From NCBI GenBank assembly GCA_019455245.1, contig JACFMR010000010.1, forward strand, positions 54,578 to 118,577: 64,000 bases of DNA, given 5' to 3'. The notes under the pieces are model-generated. The model saw only the letters and a program-made list of their open reading frames with translations. It made no database searches and was not told the DNA's origin. Position numbers and translations under genes: made by a program. Below, one piece after another: positions 55,506-64,000 of the stretch. This DNA comes from Opitutaceae bacterium (GTDB lineage Bacteria > Verrucomicrobiota > Verrucomicrobiia > Opitutales > Opitutaceae). Each line of letters starts with the position of its first letter. Position 1 is the stretch's first letter.

Positions 55506-56902
55506 TCAGGCGTCCGCTGGTTCAGTTTTTACTCTTGTCCTTGGTCGCAAGCGGCGGGCTCGCCGCCGAACCCGATCGCGCCGAACTGTGGCGGGAGCGT
55601 CTCAGCTCGGTTGTCGCCGTGGAGTTCTTTACCGAGACCGAACTGGACCGGCGCCCCAGTCAGGCCTTCGGCACGGTGATCGACGAGGAGGGCACGATTG
55701 TGTTTCCCTCGCAGGCGATCAACAGCCGGGTGACACCGACGCAGTTGAAGGACTTTCGGGTCTATCTGCCGGGCGAACCGGTTACCCGGCATTACCCCGC
55801 CACGCATCTCGGGCACGACGAATACACGGGCTGGGAATTCATCCGCGTCAACGACAGCGCGGTGCGGGCAAAGCTGGTGCCGGTCACACGCTACCCGGTG
55901 GCGGCGACTCCGGACATTGCGGAGGAGCTGTGGGGCATCGGCCTGCGCAAGAAGGATGAAAACTTTGCCCCCTACCACCTTTCCAGCCGGGTCTCCATCT
56001 TGCAGCGGTTGCCGCAGCACACCGCGGTGCTCGCCAACGAAGTGGCGGGACCCAATCTGCCCGTCTTCAACCGGCGCGGCGAATTTGTCGGGCTCGGGCT
56101 CGGCGGTTTCGGCGCGACCTTCATGCAGTTTTCGTCCCGCGATCGCAACGGCCTGCCGGTCATGATGCTCAATCCCGACGAATGTGCGGCCGTTGTGCTG
56201 GCCGACGAACTCTCGCCCCATTTTTCCCGTGTGCCTGACAATATTTATGGCCGCCCCTTGGTCTGGCTGGGCACGAACGGACTGCAGCCGCTCGATCCCG
56301 AGGTGGCGAACTTCCTCGCGCTGGAGAAACAGGCGGGGCTGGTTGTCAGCGAGGTTTTGACCGACAGCCCGGCGGCCGCGGCGGGCATGCAGGAGCGCGA
56401 CATCATCCTGACGCTGGACGACGCGCCGCTGCCGGTGCTCAAGCCCGACCGGGTGCTGATCACGTGGTTTCAACGCGAGGTGGATTTGCGCCGGCCCGGC
56501 GACACCTTGCGGCTCGGCATCCTGCGCGACGGCCAGCGCATGCAAATCAACGCCCGGCTGGCGGATGCACCGACCACGCCACGCGAGGCGCCACGGCGCT
56601 ATTTTGAAAACCTGGGCCTCACGATCCGGAGCTTCACCTACGCCGACGGCGTGGTGCGCCGGGTCAAACCCGGGGCGCATGGCGGCGTGATCGCACATTT
56701 CGTCAAGCTGAACGTCCCCGTCAGCACCGCCGGCCTGCGTTTGGACGACTGGATCAAGGAAATCGACGGCACCCCGGTCGCGGATTTCGCGGATGCGGAG
56801 CGTTTGCTGGCCGCCATCGAAGCCGATCCGGTCCGCTCGGAATTCGTCCTGCTCGTGGAGCGTGGCGGTGACACCGCCGTGCTTCGCATCAAACTCAAAT
56901 AA
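55502..56902 (+). CDS. Degenerate HtrA-like protein with PDZ domains
   Basis: The 466-residue protein has a signal peptide (MIRRPLVQFLLLSLVASGGL, cleaved near AA) and the same overall layout as the protein before it, but the protease core has lost its active site: 'DEEGTIVFPSQAINSRV' replaces the TNAHV histidine block and 'NEVAGPNLPVFNRRGEFVGL' replaces the GNSGGP serine block. Two PDZ domains are kept ('VVSEVLTDSPAAAAGMQERD' and a C-terminal one). It may act as a regulatory or substrate-binding partner of the active HtrA. Confidence 0.85.
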   Translation: MIRRPLVQFLLLSLVASGGLAAEPDRAELWRERLSSVVAVEFFTETELDRRPSQAFGTVIDEEGTIVFPSQAINSRVTPTQLKDFRVYLPGEPVTRHYPATHLGHDEYTGWEFIRVNDSAVRAKLVPVTRYPVAATPDIAEELWGIGLRKKDENFAPYHLSSRVSILQRLPQHTAVLANEVAGPNLPVFNRRGEFVGLGLGGFGATFMQFSSRDRNGLPVMMLNPDECAAVVLADELSPHFSRVPDNIYGRPLVWLGTNGLQPLDPEVANFLALEKQAGLVVSEVLTDSPAAAAGMQERDIILTLDDAPLPVLKPDRVLITWFQREVDLRRPGDTLRLGILRDGQRMQINARLADAPTTPREAPRRYFENLGLTIRSFTYADGVVRRVKPGAHGGVIAHFVKLNVPVSTAGLRLDDWIKEIDGTPVADFADAERLLAAIEADPVRSEFVLLVERGGDTAVLRIKLK

Positions 56903-56906
56903 TCTC

Positions 56907-57506
56907 ATGTTCACCGGAATCGTAGAAGAAAAAGGCCGGGTGATTTCGTTCACCCGGGAACCGCAGGCCTGGCGGCTGCACGTGGCCGCCAATCAGGTGC
57001 TGCTGGGACTGGCGCCGGGCGACAGCATCGCGGTCAACGGCTGTTGCCTGACCGTCACGCAGCACGACGCGCACAGCCTGTCGTTTGATGTGCTGGAGGA
57101 GACCCGCCGGCTGACGAATTTTTCCGCCCTGGCGGATGGGGCGCACGTCAACCTGGAGCGCAGCCTCCGCTTTGACGGCAAGGTGGGCGGGCATTTTGTG
57201 ACCGGTCACATCGATGGCATGGGGCGGATCGAACTGTTCGAGCAGCGCGGGGCAGATTTTTATCTGCGCATTTCCGTGCCGGCCGGTTGCGAGCGGCTGA
57301 TCGTGCACAAGGGCAGCATCGCGGTCGACGGCGTCTCCCTGACCGTGGCGGAAGACCTCGGGAAATCCTTTGCCGTGTGGCTGATCCCGACCACCATGCA
57401 GGTGACCAATCTGGGCGGGAAAAAGGCCGGCGATGCCGTCAACCTGGAGTTCGACCTGTTGGGCAAATACGTCGAAAAATTGACCGCCCGTTTGGCGAAC
57501 GTCTGA
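56907..57506 (+). CDS. ribE: Riboflavin synthase, alpha chain
   Basis: The enzyme makes riboflavin from two molecules of 6,7-dimethyl-8-ribityllumazine. The 199-residue protein has the two tandem lumazine-binding repeats: '[15 protein letters not shown]' with '[20 protein letters not shown]', and '[17 protein letters not shown]' with '[20 protein letters not shown]'. The start at MFTGIVEE is unambiguous. It begins 4 bp after the degenerate HtrA gene. I see no FMN riboswitch upstream, and other rib genes are not adjacent. Confidence 0.97.
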   Translation: MFTGIVEEKGRVISFTREPQAWRLHVAANQVLLGLAPGDSIAVNGCCLTVTQHDAHSLSFDVLEETRRLTNFSALADGAHVNLERSLRFDGKVGGHFVTGHIDGMGRIELFEQRGADFYLRISVPAGCERLIVHKGSIAVDGVSLTVAEDLGKSFAVWLIPTTMQVTNLGGKKAGDAVNLEFDLLGKYVEKLTARLANV

Positions 57507-57508
57507 CA

Positions 57509-58423
57509 ATGCGGCAGGTGCTCACAGCTCTCACGGACGAACTGAAACGACTCAAGGCCGAGGGCGTGGCCGCCGTGTCCGTAACCCCCGAGGCGTTGGC
57601 CGGTCTCCAGCGGGTTGTCCGGGCGCGCGCGATCGCGCAACCATCGGACGACGTTTCGGCAACGCCGGCGGAGCCGTTGCCCGTTCCCGTCAAGACCAGC
57701 AACGTTGCGCCCCCCGCGGTATCACCGACGGTCCCGGTTGCAGACAAACTGCCGTCTCCACCGCAGGTCAGATTGCCCGAAGGGGACAAGCAGACCAAGT
57801 GGGACGCCTTGCTCGAAACGGTCCGGCAGGACCCGGTGTGCCGCGCGCAGTTGCGGCCCGGCAAGCAGGTGGTGTTGGGCGTGGGCGATCTCAATGCCCG
57901 CATCATGTTCGTCGGGGAGGCGCCCGGGGCGGAAGAGGAGGTGCAGGGCGAACCGTTTGTGGGCCCGGCCGGGCAGTTGCTCACGCGCATGATCGCCGCG
58001 ATGGGACTTTCGCGCGAGGAGGTTTACATCGGCAACATCATGAACTGGCGGCCGCAGATGCCGGTCAATGCCGACGGCGTGCAATTCGGCAACCGCCCGC
58101 CGACCCCGGAGGAAATGGCCTACTGCCTGCCTTACCTGCGGGCGCAGATCGAAATTGTGGATCCGGGCCTGATCGTGGCGTTGGGCGCAACCGCGGCGCA
58201 CGGCTTGCTGGGGGCGGGAACCTTCAAGGCATTGGGCGAGGTGAGGGGGAGCTGGCGGGACTTCTCCGGGCGACCGCTGATGATCACCTACCACCCGAGT
58301 TACATCCTGCGCAACCAAAGCAACCGGTCGAAGCGCATGATCTGGGAAGACCTGCTCAAGGTCATGGAACGCGCGGGCCTGCCGATTTCCGACAAACAAC
58401 GCGGATTCTTCCTCGGCAAGTAA
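57509..58423 (+). CDS. Uracil-DNA glycosylase, family-4-like, with incomplete Fe-S site
   Basis: The 304-residue protein has an N-terminal Ala/Pro-rich extension (about 95 residues) and a UDG domain with '[24 protein letters not shown]' (partial), '[20 protein letters not shown]' and '[20 protein letters not shown]' (HPSYILR). Family 4 enzymes bind a 4Fe-4S cluster with four cysteines. Only two remain here: 'VCRAQ' keeps the first of CxxC, 'NIMNWRPQM' has Trp in place of the third, and 'MAYCLP' keeps the fourth. It removes uracil from DNA in the family; the cluster is probably absent. It begins 2 bp after ribE. Confidence 0.88.
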   Translation: MRQVLTALTDELKRLKAEGVAAVSVTPEALAGLQRVVRARAIAQPSDDVSATPAEPLPVPVKTSNVAPPAVSPTVPVADKLPSPPQVRLPEGDKQTKWDALLETVRQDPVCRAQLRPGKQVVLGVGDLNARIMFVGEAPGAEEEVQGEPFVGPAGQLLTRMIAAMGLSREEVYIGNIMNWRPQMPVNADGVQFGNRPPTPEEMAYCLPYLRAQIEIVDPGLIVALGATAAHGLLGAGTFKALGEVRGSWRDFSGRPLMITYHPSYILRNQSNRSKRMIWEDLLKVMERAGLPISDKQRGFFLGK

Positions 58424-58432
58424 GCCGCAATC

Positions 58433-58795
58433 TCAGCCGCCCGCCGTTATTTTTTCCAACTCCGTCCGGACCAGGGCGAATTCCTCCTTGATCGCGCCGA
58501 CCATCGCCGGGGCGTCGTCCCAGCCGTGCTTGCGGGCATGATGCTCCAGGCGTTCGGCCACGGCACGCAGCGCCATGGCCCCGAGATTGGCCGAGCTGCC
58601 CTTGATGCTGTGCGCCGCGCGCACGAATTTTTCCATGTCCCGGCCGGCGAGCGAGGACTCCAGTTCGCCGATGCGCAGCGGCGTGTCGTCGAGATAAATG
58701 CCGACGATTTCGCGCAGAAACTCATCGTTGTCGCCCGGGTTGAGCGCACGCAGGTTTTCGATGGAGGCGGGATCGATGATGGGAAAGTCGGACAT
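58433..58795 (-). CDS. Histidine phosphotransfer (Hpt) protein
   Basis: The start at 'MSDFPIIDPASIENLRALNP' gives 120 residues. It is a four-helix Hpt domain with the phospho-accepting His62 in 'FVRAAHSIKGSSANLGAMAL'. Such proteins shuttle phosphate between a receiver and another receiver. It is the last gene of the operon that starts with the hybrid histidine kinase, which supplies both a kinase and a receiver; a phosphorelay is likely. It lies 20 bp downstream of the ATPase gene. Confidence 0.93.
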   Translation of the reverse strand: MSDFPIIDPASIENLRALNPGDNDEFLREIVGIYLDDTPLRIGELESSLAGRDMEKFVRAAHSIKGSSANLGAMALRAVAERLEHHARKHGWDDAPAMVGAIKEEFALVRTELEKITAGG

Positions 58796-58815
58796 GGACG
58801 GGAAACGGCCGCGAT

Positions 58816-60522
58816 TCAGGTGGCCCACTCGAACGAGGTGTTTTGCTCGATTTCGTCGATGGTGGTCAATCCCAGCAGCACCTTCTTCAGCCCGTCGTAG
58901 CGCAGCGGCTTGTAACCGACCTTGGCGGCGGCGCGTGTGATCTCCTGCACGCTGCGGCCTTCGGAGATAAGGGTGCGGATCTCCTCGGTGATGAGCACGA
59001 GTTCGTGGAAGGCGATGCGGCCCTTGTAGCCGGTGCCCCGGCAGGCCGGGCAGCCGCGGCCGCGGTAAAACGACACATCCGTCAGGCCTTCCTCGCGGAA
59101 ATAGCGCAGCAGCAGGTCGCGGGACGGGGTGTAGGCTTCCTTGCAGTTTTCGCAGATGCGGGCGGCCAGCCGCTGGGCCAGCACGCCGATGACCGAAGGG
59201 GCGACCATGTAGGGCTCAACCCCGATCTCGATCAGACGGGTGATGGCCTGGGCGGCGGTGTTGGTGTGCAGGGTGGCGAAAACAATGTGGCCGGTGAGGG
59301 CGGCCTCGGTGGCGATCTTGGCGGTTTCCTGATCGCGAATTTCACCGACCAAAATGGCGTCGGGGTCCTGGCGCATCAGGGCGCGCAGGATGGTGCCGAA
59401 CTTCAGGTCGATGTGGCTGTTGACCTGGCTTTGGTTCACCCCGGCGAGCTGGATTTCGATCGGATCCTCGATGGTCGAGATGTTGATGGCGGGGGTGTTG
59501 ATCTCGTTGAGCGCGGCGTAAAGCGTGGTGGTCTTGCCGGAGCCGGTGGGACCCGTGACGAAGATGATGCCGTTGGGATTTTGGATGAGGCGCTTGAACG
59601 GGGTGAGGATGGTCTGCGACATCATCATCTTGTCCAGGGTGATCATCGTGCGCTTGCCGGTCATCGCCAGGATGCGGATGACGGCCTTCTCGCCGTAGGC
59701 CGAGGGGATGGTGGAAACGCGGAAATTGGCCGTCTGGCTGCCGATCGGCATGGAGAAGCGCCCGTCCTGCGGAAAACGCGACTCCGAGATGTTCAGGTTG
59801 CAGAGAATCTTGAGCCGGGAGATGAGGGCCCGGTGCAATTTGCGCGAGTAGGTGATCATCTCGCGCAGCATGCCGTCGATGCGAAAACGGATGCGCGACT
59901 GGGTTTCCTGCGCCTCGATGTGGATGTCGGTGGCGCGCTCCCGCATCGCGAAGTAGATGATCTCGTCGAGGAGCTGGGTCAGCGAGTTGGACTCCGCAAA
60001 AACTGCCAGGCGCTCGCCGATGAGTTCGGGCTGGTCGAAGACGCCCGATTGTTCGATTTCCGCCAGGCTGTCTTCGAGATTTTTCTCGGTGCAGTAATTG
60101 ATGGTGATCGCATCCCCGATTTCCCGCGGCAGGGCGAAGACCGGGCTCACCGGCATGCCGGCGATCTGGCTCAGGCGCTTGACGAGGTCGGCATTCTCGG
60201 GCGTGGCCATGGCCACGGTAAGCACGCCGTTGAGCACATAGAGTCCGATGCAGCGGGACTTCCGCGCGATTTCCACCGGGATGAGTTCCAGCGCCTCGTC
60301 GGTGATGACCGAGGCAAACGGATCCACGTACGCGGTGCCGATGGCGTCGCCCCACATGCGGCAGGCGTCGTCTTTGGTGAGCATGTGCTCGTCAATGACG
60401 GCCTGGACCAGTTCGGCGGTCTCGCCGTGCTTGCTGATGAGCGCGGTCAGCTCCTGTATGGAGTCAAAGTTCGGCTGACCGCGCAACCGGGCGACAAAGG
60501 GCTTAAGTTTGGGACTTCGCAC
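58816..60522 (-). CDS. GspE/PilB-type secretion ATPase
   Basis: The GTG at 60522 ('VRSPKLKPFVARLRGQPNFD') gives 568 residues and overlaps the 63-residue gene by 20 nt. The N-terminus (to about 150) is an MshEN-like domain. The ATPase core has Walker A 'GPTGSGKTTTLYAALNEINT', 'GEIRDQETAKIATEAALTGH' and a zinc site with 'CENC' and 'CPAC' near the C-terminus. These hexameric motors extend type IV pili or drive type II secretion. No pilin or pilC is adjacent. It sits inside a signalling operon, so its activity may be regulated by the phosphorelay. Confidence 0.93.
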   Translation of the reverse strand: MRSPKLKPFVARLRGQPNFDSIQELTALISKHGETAELVQAVIDEHMLTKDDACRMWGDAIGTAYVDPFASVITDEALELIPVEIARKSRCIGLYVLNGVLTVAMATPENADLVKRLSQIAGMPVSPVFALPREIGDAITINYCTEKNLEDSLAEIEQSGVFDQPELIGERLAVFAESNSLTQLLDEIIYFAMRERATDIHIEAQETQSRIRFRIDGMLREMITYSRKLHRALISRLKILCNLNISESRFPQDGRFSMPIGSQTANFRVSTIPSAYGEKAVIRILAMTGKRTMITLDKMMMSQTILTPFKRLIQNPNGIIFVTGPTGSGKTTTLYAALNEINTPAINISTIEDPIEIQLAGVNQSQVNSHIDLKFGTILRALMRQDPDAILVGEIRDQETAKIATEAALTGHIVFATLHTNTAAQAITRLIEIGVEPYMVAPSVIGVLAQRLAARICENCKEAYTPSRDLLLRYFREEGLTDVSFYRGRGCPACRGTGYKGRIAFHELVLITEEIRTLISEGRSVQEITRAAAKVGYKPLRYDGLKKVLLGLTTIDEIEQNTSFEWAT

Positions 60523-60694
60523 GGCGTTTGGCTTTGAAGAGCTTGTTGATCTCGAGATGGTCGAGTTTCTCCATCGCAAAGGAATCGGCCGTGCGCTCCA
60601 GTTTGATCTCCTCGAGCATTTCAGGCAGGGAGTATTTGACCTCGCTCAGCAGTGCTTTGCCCGCGCCCGCGGGACTGGCGTCGGACGGCTTCAT
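60503..60694 (-). CDS. Small charged protein, unknown function (63 residues)
   Basis: The 63-residue frame begins 'MKPSDASPAGAGKALLSEVK', has a central helical part 'YSLPEMLEEIKLERTADSFA' and a basic end (KAKRRAKSQT). Its ATG overlaps the stop of the receiver gene (ATGA), and its 3' end overlaps the ATPase start by 20 nt, so it is probably translated. It has no transmembrane or DNA-binding signature. I recognise no family. By position it could link the receiver to the ATPase. Confidence 0.6.
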   Translation of the reverse strand: MKPSDASPAGAGKALLSEVKYSLPEMLEEIKLERTADSFAMEKLDHLEINKLFKAKRRAKSQT

Positions 60695-61086
60695 GGCTTT
60701 TCCCCTCCGTCGAACACGGCCGCGATGGTTTCCGCCAAAGCCTTCAGCATTTCATCTTTCGGCAGGTCCTTGCGCAGGTAATTGACCGCACCGTGCTCGA
60801 GCGCCTGTTCGACACTCTGCCGGTTGGCCATAGAGGTGAGCATGATGACGGTGGCATCGGGATCCATGATCCGCAGCCGTTGCAGCGCCTCGAGCCCGTC
60901 CATCAGCGGCATGCTGATGTCGAGCAGCACGAGGTCGGGGCGTTCACGGTCATAAATCGCCAGCGCCTCCTCGCCATCCGCTGCCTCATGGATGGTCGGC
61001 GCGCCCAGTTGGCGGACCAGCAGGGTGACAAACTTGCGGATGTGGGGTTCGTCGTCGACGATCAGAATGGAACCGTTGAAGGACAT
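60691..61086 (-). CDS. Single-domain response regulator (CheY-like receiver)
   Basis: The 131-residue protein is a lone receiver domain with acidic pair Asp11/Asp12 in 'SILIVDDEPHIRKFV' and phosphoacceptor Asp56 in 'DLVLLDISMPLMDGLEAL'. It has no output domain, so like CheY or Spo0F it acts by protein binding or as a relay step. It starts 5 bp after the histidine kinase and overlaps the 63-residue gene by 4 nt. Confidence 0.95.
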   Translation of the reverse strand: MSFNGSILIVDDEPHIRKFVTLLVRQLGAPTIHEAADGEEALAIYDRERPDLVLLDISMPLMDGLEALQRLRIMDPDATVIMLTSMANRQSVEQALEHGAVNYLRKDLPKDEMLKALAETIAAVFDGGEKP

Positions 61087-61091
61087 GACAT

Positions 61092-62240
61092 TCAGAGAGG
61101 GAAGGTGACGCGGAATTCGCAGCCTCCGGCGGGCAGGTTGGTGGCGGTGATGGTGGCGCCGTGAGCCTCCACGATCTTGCGACAGATGGCGAGGCCCAAG
61201 CCGGTGCTTTTTTCGCCGCCGGTGGGTTTGACGGAGAGGCGGCTGAAATCCTTGAAGAGCCGGTCGCGCTCGTTTTCAGGGATGCCGGGGCCCTGGTCCT
61301 TGACGCTGAAACCGGCGCTGCCGGCGGTGCAGATGCAGTCCACGATGACCACCGAGCCGGGCGGCGAATATTTGATCGCGTTGCTCAGCAGATTGTCGAC
61401 GACCTGCTTCATTTTCTCCGCATCCAGACGCATGGACCGGCGATGCTCCGGCAGGGTGAAATCTATGCGGGAGCCCTTTTTGCCCGCCTCGATGTTTGCG
61501 AGGTAAACCGACTTGGCGATCACCTCGCCCAGATCGAGCTCGCGCAGGCTCAGCTTCAGCTCGCCGGATTCGATGGCAGAAATGTCGAGCAGCTCGTTGA
61601 CCAGCTCGAGCATCGACTGGCTGGCCGCATGGATATTCTTCAGCAGGTCGAGCTGCTCGGCCGGGATCTCACCGACGGCGCCCTCGATCATGAATTCGGC
61701 CAGTCCGCGGATGCCGGCGAGGGGGTTGCGCAGGTCGTGCGCGGCCATGCCGAGGAACCGGTTCTTCGCGGCGTTGGCGTTGCTCAGTTGCTCGACCAGG
61801 GCCCGTTGGGCCTCCACCAAGCGGCGGTTCTCCAGATGGGTGCGGATGCGCGCGGCGACCTCGCGGGCTTGAAACGGCTTGGGCAGGTAATCGATGCCGC
61901 CGGCCGCGAAGCCCTCCAGCACATCGTCGGACTGGCTTTTGGCGGTGATGAAAATGATGGGCGCACAGTCATCGCCGTAGCTGCTTTTCAGACGGCGGCA
62001 GGTTTCAAATCCGTTGATGCCGGGCAACATCACATCCAGCAGCACAAGGTCGGGGTGTTGCATCTGATACACCTCAAGCGCCTGCTCGCCGGTCGTGGCC
62101 TCAAAAACCGCATACCCTTCGCCCTTCAACATGCCCTGCAGAATGCGGATGTTGAGCCGGTCGTCATCCACGACCAAAATCTTGCGTCCCTCGAGTAAGT
62201 TGCCGTCCTCCTTTTTGTTGGCTTCCACTGTTGTGAGCAT
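61092..62240 (-). CDS. Receiver-histidine kinase hybrid (REC-HisKA-HATPase)
   Basis: The 382-residue protein has an N-terminal receiver (Asp69 in DLVLLDVMLPGINGF), a HisKA domain with His168 in 'FLGMAAHDLRNPLAGIRGLA' and a HATPase domain with 'DAEKMKQVVDNLLSNAIKYS', 'KDQGPGIPENERDRLFKDFS' and 'TGLGLAICRKIVEAHG'. There is no membrane helix and no sensor domain, so it is cytosolic and probably takes its input through the receiver. It heads the operon kinase-receiver-63-residue protein-ATPase-Hpt. Confidence 0.95.
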   Translation of the reverse strand: MLTTVEANKKEDGNLLEGRKILVVDDDRLNIRILQGMLKGEGYAVFEATTGEQALEVYQMQHPDLVLLDVMLPGINGFETCRRLKSSYGDDCAPIIFITAKSQSDDVLEGFAAGGIDYLPKPFQAREVAARIRTHLENRRLVEAQRALVEQLSNANAAKNRFLGMAAHDLRNPLAGIRGLAEFMIEGAVGEIPAEQLDLLKNIHAASQSMLELVNELLDISAIESGELKLSLRELDLGEVIAKSVYLANIEAGKKGSRIDFTLPEHRRSMRLDAEKMKQVVDNLLSNAIKYSPPGSVVIVDCICTAGSAGFSVKDQGPGIPENERDRLFKDFSRLSVKPTGGEKSTGLGLAICRKIVEAHGATITATNLPAGGCEFRVTFPL

Positions 62241-62287
62241 TTAGCGCCCGTTGTGCGGCAGGCAAGGCAAAGTGCGCGCCAGACTGA

Positions 62288-62348
62288 GGCAAGTGATTCA
62301 TTGATAATTCATATCAGTGAATCGCAATACGTTGATTAGCGACTTGCC
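62288..62348 (+). promoter_or_regulatory. Candidate structured leader of metK-ahcY
   Basis: GGCAAGT (62288-62294) pairs perfectly with ACTTGCC (62342-62348), and directly inside it GATTCATTGA (62295-62304) pairs with TCAGTGAATC (62314-62323) with one G-U. The unpaired part GCAATACGTTGATTAGCG lies between them. This two-helix core ends 37 bp before the metK ATG. It looks like a compact cis-regulatory RNA; I could not match it to a known SAM or SAH riboswitch class. It is also possible that it is DNA-level symmetry. Confidence 0.5.
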
Positions 62349-62385
62349 CGCCGTGGCCTGATGTGCATCGTGGTAAACTTTAACC

Positions 62386-63603
62386 ATGCCAAACTCGTTC
62401 GTATTCTCCTCCGAGTCAGTCGGTGAAGGCCACCCCGACAAAGTCTCCGATTTCATCTCGGACAGCATCCTCGATGCCTGTCTGGCCTACGATCGCAACG
62501 CCCGCGTGGCCTGCGAGACGTTCGTCAAATCAAACATCGTCGTTGTGGGCGGCGAGATCACCCTGCCCAAGTTGCAGAACAAGAAGACCGGGAAAACCCG
62601 GCCGATCGACGATGCCTTCAACATCGACAAGGTCATTCGCGATGCCATCCGCGAAATCGGCTACACGAACTCCGACGACGTGTTTCATGCCGATACCGTC
62701 TTCATCAACAACTACCTGACCGCGCAGTCCGCGGACATCGCCCAGGGCGTGGATGCCCGCAAGGCCCAGGGCAAGAAGACGGCCGAGCAGGGCGCCGGCG
62801 ATCAGGGCATCATGTTCGGTTACGCGTGCAACGAGACCAAGGAACTGATGCCGACGCCCATCATGTTTGCGCACCGTCTCGGTCGCGAGCTGACCTCCCT
62901 GCGCAAGAGCGGCAAGGTCAAGTGGCTGCGGCCCGACGCCAAGTCACAGGTCTCCGTGCGGTACGAAAATGACAAGCCGGTCGAGATCATGAATGTCGTC
63001 ATCTCGACCCAGCACGCCGAGGGCGTGAAGCACGCCGTCATTGAAAAGTTTCTCATCGAAAAGGTCATCAAGAAGGTCCTGCCGGCGCGCATGCTGACCA
63101 AGAACACCGAGTATCTGATCAATCCGACCGGCAAGTTCGTGATCGGCGGCCCGACCGGCGATTCCGGCCTCACCGGCCGCAAGATCATCGTCGACACCTA
63201 CGGCGGTTGGGGCCGCCACGGCGGCGGCGCCTTCTCGGGCAAGGATCCGTCCAAGGTTGACCGTTCCGCCGCCTACATGGGGCGCTGGGTCGCCAAGAAC
63301 ATCGTCGCCGCCGGCCTCGCCACGCACACGGAAATCCAGTTTGCCTACGCCATCGGTTATCCGCGGCCGGTTTCGGTGCGCGTCGAGACTTTCGGCACCG
63401 GCACCGTGCCGGACGAAGTGATCACACAGGCCGTCCAGGCGGTGTTCAGCTTCAAGCCGGCCGACATCGTGCAGCAGCTCGACCTGCTGCGGCCGATCTA
63501 CCGCCAGACCACCAATTACGGCCACTTCGGCAAGCACGGCCTGCCGTGGGAACAGACCGACAAGGTCGCCGCCCTGCAGGCCGCCGTGGCCAAACTGCGC
63601 TGA
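62386..63603 (+). CDS. metK: S-adenosylmethionine synthetase
   Basis: MetK makes SAM from methionine and ATP. The 405-residue protein begins '[20 protein letters not shown]' and contains '[20 protein letters not shown]' and '[20 protein letters not shown]', the two MetK signatures. The length is slightly above the E. coli enzyme (384). It is followed 22 bp later by ahcY, so the two form a methyl-cycle operon behind the structured leader. Confidence 0.98.
   Translation: MPNSFVFSSESVGEGHPDKVSDFISDSILDACLAYDRNARVACETFVKSNIVVVGGEITLPKLQNKKTGKTRPIDDAFNIDKVIRDAIREIGYTNSDDVFHADTVFINNYLTAQSADIAQGVDARKAQGKKTAEQGAGDQGIMFGYACNETKELMPTPIMFAHRLGRELTSLRKSGKVKWLRPDAKSQVSVRYENDKPVEIMNVVISTQHAEGVKHAVIEKFLIEKVIKKVLPARMLTKNTEYLINPTGKFVIGGPTGDSGLTGRKIIVDTYGGWGRHGGGAFSGKDPSKVDRSAAYMGRWVAKNIVAAGLATHTEIQFAYAIGYPRPVSVRVETFGTGTVPDEVITQAVQAVFSFKPADIVQQLDLLRPIYRQTTNYGHFGKHGLPWEQTDKVAALQAAVAKLR

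Positions 63604-64000
<397 letters not shown>

Noticed and set aside
56880..56907. An FMN riboswitch before ribE
   Set aside because: Only 4 bp separate ribE from the previous gene, and none of the conserved riboswitch blocks is visible in the overlap.
58460..58480. A T-rich stretch between the uracil-DNA glycosylase and hpt as terminator
   Set aside because: No stable hairpin precedes it, and the run lies inside the hpt coding region.

Overview
This 64 kb window is ordinary chromosomal DNA from a GC-rich Gram-negative bacterium. The best fit is the Verrucomicrobiota, probably near the Opitutaceae, with moderate confidence. The signs are an outer membrane (LpxI, TolC-like channel, Wza-like export protein, TonB/ExbB/ExbD), an exosortase, a Cys-type sulfatase and a cytosolic GH2 beta-galactosidase, FabV as enoyl reductase, a SpoIVB-S55-type protein, and few strong Shine-Dalgarno sites. 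I saw no insertion sequence, prophage, integrase, CRISPR array or rRNA. Coding density is high and many neighbours overlap by 4 nt.

Layout. 1-7.4 kb: tail of a NarL-type regulator, then a minus-strand run of hemL, an S55-domain protein and a secreted propeller-like protein, with nadE upstream. 7.5-11.2 kb: plus-strand chain of TolC-like protein, maf, TonB-like protein and RluA-type synthase, translationally coupled. 11.25-12.5 kb: a DAHP synthase behind an aromatic-rich leader peptide and a terminator hairpin, which looks like a transcription attenuator. 12.6-19.2 kb: mutS, an alpha/beta hydrolase and a large beta-galactosidase. 19.3-25.9 kb: lone AsnC-type sensor domain, holB, tmk and a PfkB kinase; divergent exbB-exbD-tonB; tRNA-Ala(GGC) with terminator; a membrane protein; and rpoZ behind a 0.4 kb hairpin-rich leader.

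25.9-37.3 kb: dehydrogenase and sulfatase, M50 protease, NtrC-type regulator, DTW enzyme, a small unknown protein, dtd (no stop codon of its own), fabV, an ECF sigma/anti-sigma pair, a 30-residue membrane peptide and an exosortase-EpsI fusion. 37.4-45.6 kb: redoxin; a DapF homologue in which both catalytic cysteines are serine, coupled to a conserved protein of unknown function; sppA-sufT; and a larA-like gene coupled to dus, with a bifunctional nuclease. 45.7-51.5 kb: lpxI and an exopolysaccharide export operon (FecR-domain protein, beta-barrel, Wza-like, Wzc-like tyrosine kinase). 51.6-58.4 kb: leuS, head to head with an active HtrA protease followed by a degenerate HtrA-like partner, ribE, and a family-4-like uracil-DNA glycosylase missing two of four Fe-S cysteines. 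58.4-62.2 kb: a signalling operon of hybrid histidine kinase, single-domain receiver, 63-residue unknown, GspE/PilB ATPase and Hpt protein. 62.3-64 kb: metK behind a candidate structured leader, then the start of ahcY.

The most interesting signals are the aromatic leader/attenuator, the Ser/Ser DapF homologue, the folded leader upstream of metK-ahcY, and the phosphorelay operon built around a PilB-like ATPase.
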